Of a stretch of DNA of 17,503 nt, positions 1-9,402 are shown in pieces (positions within the stretch are counted from its first letter, which is position 1; each line of letters starts with the position of its first letter). The DNA is taken from contig MSJH02000340.1 in the NCBI GenBank assembly GCA_001931875.2, positions 1-17,503 on the forward strand, written 5' to 3'. The notes beneath the pieces are model-generated. The model was not told where the DNA came from. It saw only the letters and a program-made list of their open reading frames with translations, and searched no databases. The translations under genes and the position numbers were made by a program. This DNA comes from Byssochlamys sp. IMV 00236. Its lineage: Eukaryota; Ascomycota; Eurotiomycetes; Eurotiales; Thermoascaceae.

Positions 1-28
1 AAAAAAAAAAAAAAAAAAAAAAAAAAAA
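1..28. repeat. Homopolymer A run at window edge
   Basis: The first 28 bases are all A. It is cut by the window edge, so its true length and context are unknown. Nothing shows that it is the poly(A) tail of a retroelement rather than simple AT-rich spacer. Confidence 0.9.
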
Positions 29-461
29 GTGTAAATGTGACACTTATTTAACAAGGACAACAATGTGAGCCATCAAACATATATTACACTTTTTTGCTTG
101 TTGTAGTAGTGTTATCGGATTGATCAGATATGCATTGATTAATACAATAAACTTTATAATGTGTGGGACGATGATTATTAAATCTGACAAGACAATGACT
201 ACGATGAACACTCATTTTGGGTTGTTAAGAGGAATGAATGAGCCTATTATACACTCTCTCTCTGTCTCAGTCTTGATATTCAATGGCTCTCTTTTTATAG
301 CGAATACTACAACGAAGCTATTCCTTTCAATAACGGATAATAAATGTTCCGCCCTGGTTTTATGAGTCAATTGGCTTCCGAAATTTTTTCTCTCCTTATA
401 TTTTTAGAAAATACAAAAAAAATCTTTTTTTTTCTCTTGTTAATCAGTCGAGTTGCTAAAC
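29..461 (+). promoter_or_regulatory. AT-rich upstream region of the PPR gene
   Basis: No gene is supported here. The open frame at 120-365 begins with TTG, has no recognisable motif and is taken as noise. The stretch holds a CT-rich patch near 251-270, a TATA-like TTTTTATAG near 291-299, and a T-rich patch (424-439) about 25 bases before the PPR start codon. This fits the pyrimidine-rich leaders seen before several other genes in the window. It is probably promoter and 5' leader, but no specific transcription factor site is claimed. Confidence 0.45.
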
Positions 462-3326
462 ATGTACGGTGCAAAGGCAACTTCAACTATTATAAACACC
501 GTTGCTAGACAAGGTGTACTTACAAAGCAACTTACAGCACCTAAATCAGCCGCTTTCCTTACTCAATTGCCTACTCGCCATGTGTCAGCTGGAAAGATCT
601 CTTATACAACAACAAGCAGATCGACTCATTTCAGTCAAAAGTCTGTTCAACATAATCAAGAAAATCAACAGCAACAACAGCAACAACTAGACGAGTCCTT
701 GATCCTTCAAGGACAATTACGTACTGCTTGGAAACATAAAAGACCCCCTTTGACAGATCCTGCTCAAGTCGACGGCCGCATTCTTCAAGCTGCTAAAGAA
801 AACGACCTACACACTGTCATTTCAACTTTTACACAAGGAAAGTCTTTGACAGGTGCACCTTTGTCTTCACAGACATATGAAGCTGTCATCGAAGCCTATG
901 GAAAGTTACGCAGACAGAATCAACCTTTGACACCCATGATGGACGTATATAGACAGATGATTGCCTCTGGAGCACGTCCTTCTTCACACACCTACGCCCT
1001 CTTGATTCGATCACTCTGTACAAGGGATTCAGAAGTTCAAAAAACAGTAGGTATGCTTCGTCGTCAGATGGCCCGTACAGGCAACGCAGTAGACAACCTG
1101 TCAGACTTAGAAAACGAAAAGAATATGGAACAAGCCTTGGACTTGTTCGAAAAGGCTGTCAAGGAAAAATGTACCCAAGACTTTGATGTGGACCTCTACA
1201 ACCGTATGCTTCAAAATCTTTCGTTCAAGGGAAACACAGAGCATGGTATTTATATCTTGAAGCATCTTGAAGGTGATAGTAATGCTAAGCCCAATGGCGT
1301 TACTTTTGCTACTCTCTTGTCTCTGTTTGGTGTTGCAGGTGATCTTCCTGCTGTTCGTGAATGCTTTTTGGAATACAAGTCACTCGAAAGAGAGCTTCCC
1401 TCTCATGATCCTGCTTATGTCTACAATGCCCTTGTATCAGCATATGTGAATGCAGGTGATCTTGATGGTGCTCTGAATATTGTGCAGAATGTCATGACCA
1501 ACGATGGCATCAAAATTAGCATTGTTCCATACAACAAGATCTTTAGACGTGCCTGTGTTGATAATAAGCTGGATCTTGTAGAATCTATTCTAGCCGCATT
1601 GGAAAATGATTCCAAACTTCCTAAACCAAATGGATCGACCTACGCTGTCGTATTATCTGCTTATGCCCGTAAGAAGGACTTTGACAAGGCCGCTCAGGTA
1701 TACAGCAAGTTGCTGAAATGCGATATTTCAAAGGAATATGGTCACTTGGCAGACTACGCATATGCATGTATTGGTAACAACAAGCCTGAGATTGCAATCC
1801 AAGTTGTGCAAGATATGGTCACTCATGGGCTCAGACTTGATCTCACCCTCTGTCAAAAACTCTTTGCATCTTTTGTAAACAACGGCAAGCTCGAAGATGC
1901 GATCAGTTCATATCAGAAAACCATGGATGCCTATGCTCAAACACATTTTGTCGACAAGAGTTCACCCATTGCAAGCCTCGGCCTTGAATTGGCCCTCAAG
2001 TGTACCAATCTGAAGCAAGCTTTGGAAGTGCTCGAGATTTTGAAAAAGTACTCGGTAGGGCCTAACCCTGTTGTATCTTCTACTATCTACAACATGTACA
2101 AGAAGGCCAAGACAAACAGCACCGAGTGGAAAACGATCTCCAAGGACCTCTCTCCACTTTCCTTCACGGTTTTGTACGATGCCATCTTCCGCAAACAGTC
2201 CATACCAGATGATTTCTGCAAGACTGCCTTTGAACTCTTGGAAGACATGCTTTCCCTTGGCATCTCACCAACACCTAGCCTTTACATTCGTGTGCTAGCA
2301 CGTATGCAAAAGTATGGTGTCTCTCCCGAATATGAAGAGCGCTGGAATCGTCTATTCGGCCCCTATATACCTCCTCTTCCAGAGAACGCCAACAGCCAAC
2401 AAAATACCGAATCTTCCAATACAAGCGACAACATGAACAACTCGACACAAGAAGGCCCAACAAATAAGATTGAACCTATTAACAAGGTGACCGTAGAATC
2501 TGAAATGCTTTCAGGCAAAGCTCTTTCAAAGGCATTAGAGGGTAAATACGATGAAGCTATTGATATTTTACAGAGCCAGATCATCCAAAAAGGACAGATC
2601 CCTTCGCCCGACGTCATTCGTGATATAATCCAAGTATGCACCAAGTACCAAGATTTGGGAGCGATCAACAAAATCTACTCGACCGTGATTGAATCCGTAC
2701 AGAAACTCGAACACCACACCCGACAGCGCGGTCTGCATACGATCTATAATGCTATGCTGGTCTCCAATGCTCGTCTGTCCAGTATCGACCAAGCCAAAGC
2801 CTTTTATTCAAAAATCCGAGACCTTAATATGTATCCTACTGGTGATGCTTATGGTTGCTTGCTTCAACACCTACAACCGAACGATTCAGAAGATAGTATG
2901 GATAACCTTGCTGCTGATGCCCTGACGATCTATGAAGAAGCAAAGAAGAACAAGGTTGAACCTACCGTATACATGTACAATGTGATCCTGTCAAAGCTTG
3001 CCAAGGCGCAACGATTAGATTCTGTATTGACTCTGTTTAACGAAATGCGTCAGGTGGGTATCGTACCTAACTCTGTGACATATGGTTCTGTCATCTCTGC
3101 TTGTGTCCGTTGTCAAAATGAAGAATTGGCAGTGAAGTACTTTAATGAGATGACTGTCTCGCCAGGATATAAGCCTCGTGCTGGTCCTTTCACCTTGATG
3201 ATACAGTTTTACATGCAAAATCAGAATAGAGAAATGGCCTTGTATTACTATAACCTTGCCAAACAGCAACGATTGAATATATCTGATCAAGTTCATGGAA
3301 TGTTTCAACAAGAGTCGTCTCAGTAA
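462..3326 (+). CDS. Mitochondrial pentatricopeptide repeat (PPR) protein, 954 aa, single exon
   Basis: This is a large helical-repeat protein that probably binds RNA in the mitochondrion. The frame is open from a TTG at 453, but the first ATG is at 462 and is preferred. Residues 1-66 contain K and R but no D or E and are rich in S, T and A, which fits a mitochondrial presequence. A seven-glutamine run follows (69-75). PPR-type helix pairs of about 35 residues recur, for example from residues 138, 175, 245, 279, 318, 355 and 392, and again in the C-terminal 200 residues, where units such as YMYNVILSKLAKAQRLDSVL and VTYGSVISACVRCQNEELAV are clear. A low-complexity N/S/T-rich linker lies near residues 640-670. 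Family knowledge says such proteins stabilise, process or activate translation of organellar transcripts; the particular target cannot be read from sequence. It is intronless, unlike most neighbours. Confidence 0.9.
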   Translation: MYGAKATSTIINTVARQGVLTKQLTAPKSAAFLTQLPTRHVSAGKISYTTTSRSTHFSQKSVQHNQENQQQQQQQLDESLILQGQLRTAWKHKRPPLTDPAQVDGRILQAAKENDLHTVISTFTQGKSLTGAPLSSQTYEAVIEAYGKLRRQNQPLTPMMDVYRQMIASGARPSSHTYALLIRSLCTRDSEVQKTVGMLRRQMARTGNAVDNLSDLENEKNMEQALDLFEKAVKEKCTQDFDVDLYNRMLQNLSFKGNTEHGIYILKHLEGDSNAKPNGVTFATLLSLFGVAGDLPAVRECFLEYKSLERELPSHDPAYVYNALVSAYVNAGDLDGALNIVQNVMTNDGIKISIVPYNKIFRRACVDNKLDLVESILAALENDSKLPKPNGSTYAVVLSAYARKKDFDKAAQVYSKLLKCDISKEYGHLADYAYACIGNNKPEIAIQVVQDMVTHGLRLDLTLCQKLFASFVNNGKLEDAISSYQKTMDAYAQTHFVDKSSPIASLGLELALKCTNLKQALEVLEILKKYSVGPNPVVSSTIYNMYKKAKTNSTEWKTISKDLSPLSFTVLYDAIFRKQSIPDDFCKTAFELLEDMLSLGISPTPSLYIRVLARMQKYGVSPEYEERWNRLFGPYIPPLPENANSQQNTESSNTSDNMNNSTQEGPTNKIEPINKVTVESEMLSGKALSKALEGKYDEAIDILQSQIIQKGQIPSPDVIRDIIQVCTKYQDLGAINKIYSTVIESVQKLEHHTRQRGLHTIYNAMLVSNARLSSIDQAKAFYSKIRDLNMYPTGDAYGCLLQHLQPNDSEDSMDNLAADALTIYEEAKKNKVEPTVYMYNVILSKLAKAQRLDSVLTLFNEMRQVGIVPNSVTYGSVISACVRCQNEELAVKYFNEMTVSPGYKPRAGPFTLMIQFYMQNQNREMALYYYNLAKQQRLNISDQVHGMFQQESSQ

Positions 3327-3371
3327 AAGCATAGAATGATTTTATTATTATTATTTTTATTTTTGGATGTA

Positions 3372-3377
3372 AATAAA
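3372..3377 (+). terminator. AATAAA polyadenylation-type signal of the PPR gene
   Basis: An exact AATAAA lies 46 bases after the PPR stop codon, in a T/A-rich 3' flank. The position suits a cleavage and polyadenylation signal, but AT-rich DNA makes chance matches common. Confidence 0.4.
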
Positions 3378-4461
3378 GTGTTGTAAATCATGTAGTTAAC
3401 TTTTATACAATGTCCCATTAGTTTGAGCTCATGTGCTGTTCTGCTTCCAATGCTACATAGTACAATCAATACTCCCTTTTTTAAAAATATTATGCTTCTT
3501 CCTTAAAGTCAACCTATTCACTTGTTCATTCCCCCCCCTTTTCCTTTTATTACTACAACAGTCTATAAAGATAAATATCTGCTTCTCTTTAACCAGTTCT
3601 TTTGATTCAATTTATGCAAGTAAGCTAATTATTTGTTTTTATTGGTTAAAATAAACGAAGTCAGTTTCAAAACAAAGGAGCTTTGAGTACTTTGGAATTA
3701 AACTCTAGTTTAACGATTTCATGAGTAGCACAGACTATAGGAAGAGAACACCTCATTGTTTCGCATGAATCCTCTATTGTCTTGCGAACACAGAATAGTC
3801 AACAGGATTTACAAAATGGCATTTCAAAGTAGATTGTAACCTTGGGACAAAAGAAAGCAATATGGAATTGACTTTGGCAAACAAGACCTCGTTTAGGCAC
3901 TGAATGAACAGTGGCATATGTACTATAGATGGACAGATCCGGTTGTGATGTTGAAATGGGAGGATCGAAGAATCGATACAGAGAGATCCCCTTCCTGATG
4001 ATAGATGTAACTCTAGGAGAGATGTTGATACTTGGCAAAGTAGAGACGTTTGCCAACAGAAGCTAATTCAGTAGAGTCAACAGTATTATTTTGTGCTGGT
4101 CCGGCGCTTGTGTCAATAGTTGGTTTTTGAGGGAACATACGCAAATCGTGTAGCATCAGCAGTTTAGGATTTATAAATAAAAGGACTTGCAATCAACTTG
4201 CACATCTTTCTTTCACTCTTTTTTCAAAATATGTCGCGGCTGCCGCTTTTCCCTTCGTCATATCTACTTCAAAAGCGAGTGGCTGCAGGGTCTGACAGAT
4301 GATCTAGCTTTTGGTTTGCTAATGTCTTGTTCGGTTGTAAAACCGATACATATAGTCAAAGCAAATTAAGACCTGAGGTAAAGGTAAATATATAATATAA
4401 TTCAAAACATCTTCAGATTGTAAACTAAAAATACTAATACAGTTCGTAAATACAGAATTTA
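3378..4461. other. Gene-poor intergenic stretch with short decayed-looking frames
   Basis: No gene can be supported. On the minus strand an ATG at 4138 opens a 41-codon frame closed by TAG at 4015-4013. An overlapping frame, shifted relative to it, continues to 3799 (up to 85 codons). Together they could be a frameshifted remnant of a longer coding sequence, but neither shows a motif I recognise. A plus-strand frame at 4187-4369 starts with a non-ATG codon and looks like noise. The remainder is AT-rich with T-rich patches and a C8 run near 3532-3539. Confidence 0.35.
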
Positions 4462-4640
4462 TCAATCGTTCAACGGCGTCTGAGCGACTAACGCACATCC
4501 TGGTGCACGTGCTCTGTTTTGACCCCTTCTCCTAGCTTGCTCAAAAGAGCAATAGAAGAGCTGGAGGAGGATATCCTCACCGTGATGAGGCTTCCTTGGC
4601 CGTCAAAAGAAGAAAGCTAGCCATGCTAGTTGAAGGTGAT
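4462..4640. other. GC-richer island with palindromes, open on both strands
   Basis: This patch is visibly richer in G and C than its flanks. It contains the palindromes GCACGTGC and GAGGATATCCTC. A minus-strand stop-free frame of 46 codons (4602-4462) and a shorter plus-strand frame are both open, and neither translation is recognised. A GTGATGA (box C-like) string is present, but no paired terminal stem or convincing box D was found, so it is not called a snoRNA. It may be a remnant of a former gene or mobile element, like the integrase relic nearby. Confidence 0.3.
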
Positions 4641-4857
4641 AGCTTATAGTTTCTCTCTCTCCAACTTGCCTGAATGCAGCGTTCTTTTCTTTCGATATCA
4701 AATTGTGTAAGGAATAATCAGATGTCGTTTTTATAAAAAATTATTAAAAAAAAGACGAGAGACAGAGAAAGAGAGAAAGATAGCAATAAGTAAATCTTTG
4801 GAAAAATTCTTAATAAGATAGATTATGACGATGTTATGGTAATTGTTGAAGTATTTA

Positions 4858-5392
4858 TCACACTTGGTGATAGAAATGCTTATATGGCTTGAGGGATTCA
4901 TTAGCTCGTTTCGTAAACGTGAGGAAGAATGGTTTAGAAGCGTGGGTTTGGTAGAAATATTGCTTATAGCATACATTGTGGATATAATATAGAATTCCCG
5001 GCCTTTTATACAAGTCCTTCATCTTCTGAACCCATTTTACTACTAAACCGTTAGATTATAAGTGGTATGGACTAACGCATCAACCTTCAACTCCCCAATG
5101 TTGTAAGAATATACGTATTAGTTCATCTATGTGCTCTGATCCATTGACATTATAAGTACGTTGATGAACCATAGTTGGCAAAGATACCTATTAGACATAA
5201 GGTCGCTGCCAGCGCAGACTTGTCAAGCATAGACTTGACTATTGTACATCTACTGAAGTAGTCGACTACGATCAGTATGTAGTTATTGCCATAAGGCGAA
5301 TCATTAGATGTAGGAAGATCTGTACCACGACCATCAGTTGGTTTATGTGCAGCTTTTCTTAATAAAATAGACTCATTTGTATTACTGTCGCT
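4858..5392 (-). pseudogene. Decayed Ty3/Gypsy-type retrotransposon integrase (rve core) fragment
   Basis: Read on the minus strand, 5392-5150 encodes an integrase-core pattern including GNNYILIVVDYFSRC, with the first catalytic Asp of the D,D-35-E triad, then LIGIFANYGSSTYL and a TAA stop. The frame then shifts by one base. From 5151 to 4858 it reads NGSEHIDELIRIFLQHWGVE, an SPYH...SNGLV segment and a segment resembling the region downstream of the core, broken by TGA at 5082-5080 and TAA at 5058-5056. The second Asp, expected just before NG, is Val, and the third acidic residue, expected in the NGLVE context, is also Val. So there is one frameshift, two internal stops and two lost catalytic residues. 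No gag, protease, reverse transcriptase, RNase H or LTRs were found in the flanks. The family assignment rests on motif recognition alone. Confidence 0.75.
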
Positions 5393-5585
5393 TCAAAAAA
5401 GAAAAAACAGTAATGCCTTCTTTTTCTAAAGAAATACACTTTTGTCTCTTTTTTAAGAGATGAACAACAGTTTGTTTATGGCACATCCCTTTGATCACTT
5501 CCAGTATTTCAAAAGTATTAATTTAGTTAATATGATTAGCTCAGTTGGCTAAATATTTGTAATCCTTTAAACATGCTCACTTTAG

Positions 5586-5939
5586 GGATGTTATGCCAAA
5601 ATACAACATGAAGCGTAAAAGCTAGTAAGAGAGCCATATACCCTAGATGGCCTTGATTATATCAATCCTTTTACTATAGAGCAGGTATCTATTTAACAGA
5701 TGCAAAATAGAGCAAGTGTTATTCCAGGACGTTTAGACCATGTTACAACTGATAAAGTATTGGACATGTCACAAGTTACTATCATTAATGGCATCGAATA
5801 TACTATTCTCAATGATTTAAAGAATGGTTCTGACCGATGGGACTCTAAATGTCTCTCCTTTCGCCTTCAGTCCTTTGATAGACCATTAAACACGCCTTTA
5901 GTATTAACAAATAGTGTTTTCATTTATCTTTGGTATTGA
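5586..5939 (+). pseudogene. Unidentified broken reading frame, possibly a mobile-element remnant
   Basis: One plus-strand frame runs from 5586 to the TGA at 5937-5939 with only two internal stops (TAA at 5616-5618 and at 5694-5696). The last part has an ATG at 5700 and encodes 79 residues containing QVTIINGIEYTILNDLKNGS. The composition is protein-like, with balanced charged residues rather than low complexity. I do not recognise the family. The pattern around DRWDSK faintly recalls the C-terminal module of some Gypsy integrases, but the orientation is opposite to the adjacent integrase relic, so this is not asserted. It ends 48 bases from the 3' end of the convergent V-ATPase gene. It could instead be a short real gene starting at 5700. 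Confidence 0.35.
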
Positions 5940-5987
5940 AAAGATTATATTTTTATTGATATATGCATTACACATCCATACAACATC

Positions 5988-6989
5988 TTAATCAAAGAAG
6001 GATCTGTTGGGAGAGTGTCCGAATAAGGCGACACGAATTTGAGGCAACATTTCATCTTTGACAATGTCCAAACGGGCGTCAAGGGTATTATTGACTGTAA
6101 TCTTTCCATAGTGGCCGCTCATGATAACACCACCAGCACTTGATAAAAAGTAAGTTTACTGAATAATTTGATAATCTCTCTTACCTTGATTCAGGAAGAT
6201 ATTCTTCACTGATAGTGAACGTAGGTCTGTGCTTCATGGTTTCTTCATATTTATCAGCAACAGTCTCGAGGACACCGTTGACAGCATCAACATCCTTTTC
6301 ACGACAACGGATGACCATTTCGGGTTCCATAAGAGAATAAGCACTTTGAAGGATGAGTCCTTCGAGTAAGGTACCATAAGCCTCTTGATCATCAGATACT
6401 TGATGAATACGCTGGTTGGCTTCTTCAAACACTTCATCAAGCACTTGTTGACGCTCTTGAAGAATCTTGAGACGAGTTTTATTGATGTGATTTGACTGAG
6501 CACTATTGTATATATTAGATAAACCTTCTTTTTTTTTCCTATTTAGAGCTTACATTCGCTTTTGAACTTCGGCTTGTTTAATCTTTCGCTCAAAGACAGC
6601 GTCAATATTCAAGGACTCTTGACGAACAATCTTGGCCTGTTATAGAATTGTCGTAAATCTCTTTTATCTTTAAAAGCGGCCACACACGTATGTATGTAAA
6701 CATATATACGCGTCTACAGATATCTTTACCTTTTCAATGTTGAATTCTTCGTCAGCCTAAAATGACCATATAAGTTTTTCTCTTTATTGAATGTCGCGCT
6801 GTATGTTTAATATATATACCTTCACTTTTATTTCACGAGCCTTTTCGATAGCTTCTTGTTTGATGAAGGCAACCTAGTTTAGAGAAACAAAAAGTTGGAA
6901 AAGAGGGGCTTTGCTGACATGAAACACCTTACCATTTTCTTCATCTCGTTAAAAACTTCTTCATCGTTGAGTGGTCTTGTTGTTGACAT
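5988..6989 (-). CDS. VMA4: V-type proton ATPase subunit E, 229 aa, six exons
   Basis: Subunit E forms, with subunit G, the peripheral stalk of the vacuolar H+-ATPase, tying the cytosolic V1 head to the membrane Vo sector. Exons (minus strand): 6989-6933, 6873-6820, 6756-6730, 6636-6554, 6502-6185, 6138-5988. All introns are GT..AG (59, 63, 93, 51 and 46 bp) and every join keeps frame. The protein starts [20 protein letters not shown], continues with a charged helical N-terminal half ([19 protein letters not shown]) that forms the long coiled stalk, then [20 protein letters not shown], a family hallmark. The globular C-terminal half includes [20 protein letters not shown] and ends in FFD. The length is normal for the family (about 226-233 aa). 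Exon 3 is only 27 bases. It is transcribed divergently from the Cdc4-type gene. Confidence 0.95.
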
Positions 6990-7801
6990 GATTAACTATA
7001 AAGTAGATATGAGTAAGCAATAAATGACAACATGTAGGCAATGTTTACAAATAACGCTTGGATATAAAGGCGAAAAAAGAGAAAAGAAGGGGAGAGAGAT
7101 TAAAACAGAAACAGTTTAACGGAACCGAAAATTCAGATGACGCAGATTGTGGGCGAAGCATTGGATCGCCGTTTGATTTTGCTTTATGCTGGAGAGGGTG
7201 TAAATGGAGTGTGAATAGTAAATGTTCTGATTTGTAAAAAATAGAGAAAAATAGAGAATATATCATGATTTAGTTTTATTCACATACAATACATAGATCT
7301 ACGAGTAATCAAGACAGAGTTCTCCCCTTTTTTGTTTTGTTAATAGTTACTATGGTTACACACAATTACACATTTCACACTTTGAATTTAATACCCTTTT
7401 TTATATCTTTACCCCCTTGAATGCTTTTACAAAAACAAGAAATAGCAAAACAGACAGAGTACAAGATGGAAAAGGGGGGAATAAGGAATTTATTAGGCAT
7501 TCGTCATATGAATGATGATGATGACTATAGAATAATTTAAATCACCTGACAAGTAAACAATTATTTCTTTTCAATTGTAAATCAAACGTTTCAAACAGCT
7601 ATAAAAACAATAAAGAGAAAGAGAGAATAAGAGCAAGTAAGAGAGAGTGGAAAAGTTAAAAGTGAAAACATGGTAAAATTGAGCCACTCATAATTCACCC
7701 CTTATTTTGGAAAAATAAAACACACATCTCCTTTTTTTTTTTTTTGTATTTCTTTCTTCTTTTATTTTCTTTCTTTTTTATTTAATAACAATAACAATCG
7801 A
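6990..7801. promoter_or_regulatory. Divergent intergenic region between VMA4 and the Cdc4-type gene
   Basis: This stretch of about 800 bases has no supported gene. The minus-strand frame at 7045-7266 lies in the V-ATPase 5' flank and has no family features. The right half is A/G-rich (for example 7600-7660) and then becomes strongly pyrimidine-rich (7727-7784, including a long T run) just before the ATG at 7802. It must hold both promoters, but I see no clear core element to assign to either side. Confidence 0.5.
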
Positions 7802-9402
7802 ATGACAGTGATCGATACTGAAGATATTTCACCACCTGCAACACCGCCAACACACAGTCCAATACCTCATCGACTTGATTTAGAGTCTTGTGCACTTTTA
7901 TCGCAATGTGACGAAAAAGAGCATCTATCACATCTTGTAAGTTCATTTCAGTTATTGACGCCAATGCAAAAGCAATTATTCTTGTATGAAATCATCAACC
8001 ACTGCGACAATGGTCAGCTTACTTTTCTCAACAGTCTGATCGCACCCAGACTTAAGGTGGACTTTTTAAAAGAACTACCACCCGAGATAGCCCTGAATAT
8101 TCTTTCTTATATTGATAACCCAGCAACTCTAGCGCATGCTTCTCGTATATCCAAATATTGGAACTCATTGGTTAAAGATGAAACGGTGTGGAAAGTACTT
8201 TGTAAACGACATGAATATATCAAGGAAGAAATAGAAGTTCCTGCTTCATTTTCATTTAGAGATCATTTTAAGCGGAACTATGGCATCAATCGTGCTTGGA
8301 GACAAGGTGGAAAAGTGACGACAGTCGATGGAGGATTCTCACATGGACTTGTCACATCATTACAATTTGATGAAAAATTTACAGTGGTCGGATGTGACAA
8401 TCATCGCATCGAGGTCTTTGATACCAATTCTGGTAAAAAAATTCGAACTCTCGAAGGTCATGAAGGCGGCGTATGGGCACTACAATTTAAAGGAGGAGAA
8501 CAAGATGATCCTGAACGTATTTTATTATCTGGTGGATGTGATAGGTAATAATATCTTTTTATGCTTGTACATTTCTTTAATCATTTCGTATCCATAGAGA
8601 TGTAAGGGTATGGGATCTCAATCAAGGCAAATTAAAATATATACTTCGTGGACACACATCGACTGTTCGGTGCTTAAAGATTAGAGATAAACAGATTGCA
8701 GTGACAGGATCAAGAGATGCGACACTAAGAGTATGGGATATTCAAAGAGGCGTTTTATTACATATACTTGTCGGACATCAAGCCAGTGTTCGATGTGTTG
8801 ATATCCATGGTGATATTGCCGTTTCAGGATCATATGACTTTACGGCTAGAGTGTGGGATCTGAAGACAGGAAGATGCAAACATGTACTCGTGGGACACAC
8901 CTTACAAATATACACCATTGTCACCAATGGCAAAATCATTGCCACAGGAGCCATGGACGCACATATTCGAATTTGGTCAGTTGAAACAGGTGAATGTTTA
9001 GCTACCTTACACGGACATACGTCGCTCGTTGGACAATTACAGTTAACAGGCACGACCTTGGTGAGTGGAGGTGCGGATGGATGCTTACGCGTATGGGATA
9101 TGGAAACATTTGAATGTAAACAACAATTTTCAGCTCATGATAACTCCATTACTTGTCTACAATTTGATGATCAACATATTCTCAGTGCAGCTAATGATGG
9201 GAAAGTGAAACTGTGGGATATTAAACGTGGTAGACTCATTAGAAATTTTACTCAGCCTTCAAAATTTGTATGGAAAATTCAATTCAATCAGACAAAAGCC
9301 GTTGTATTGATGCAAAGAAAAAGACCTGATGATGAAGGACAAGGTAAAATTGTTATGGAAATTCATGATTTTGATCTATTGTCACCCTCTTCTTCTTTAT
9401 AA
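7802..9402 (+). CDS. CDC4: Cdc4/FBXW7-type F-box and WD40 protein, 515 aa, two exons
   Basis: This is the substrate receptor of an SCF ubiquitin ligase: the F-box binds Skp1 and the WD40 propeller binds phosphorylated degrons. Exons are 7802-8544 and 8598-9402, with a 53-bp GT..AG intron inside an Arg codon. Residues about 45-85 are a helical segment resembling the dimerisation region of Cdc4/FBXW7. The F-box is at about 88-135 (LKELPPEIALNILSYIDNPA). WD40 blades fill about 178-510, including the highly conserved TGSRDATLRVWD. The three arginines that hold the phosphate in FBXW7 (R465, R479, R505) have clear counterparts: R272 in HTSTVRC, R287 in GSRDATLR and R313 in QASVRC. The C-terminus (KLWDIKRGRLIRNF, then an EIHDFDL end) also follows FBXW7 rather than Met30. 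The N-terminal extension is much shorter than in yeast or human proteins. Expected roles are cell-cycle and transcription-factor turnover. Confidence 0.93.

Noticed and set aside
120..365. 81-codon frame upstream of the PPR gene
   Set aside because: Begins with TTG, has no recognisable motif, and lies in the AT-rich promoter region.
4579..4675. Possible box C/D snoRNA (GTGATGA followed by CTGA about 90 bases later)
   Set aside because: No complementary terminal stem next to the boxes and no convincing internal box pair or guide segment.
5537..5548. TAGCTCAGTTGG, an exact match to a tRNA A box (D-arm) consensus
   Set aside because: No anticodon arm, no T-arm/B box (GGTTCGA-type) at the required distance and no acceptor stem pairing. 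It is at most a tRNA-derived scrap and could be chance.
7045..7266. 73-codon minus-strand frame in the divergent promoter region
   Set aside because: No family features. Its Phe/Leu/Ser-rich composition follows from the purine-rich plus strand, and it overlaps the likely V-ATPase leader.
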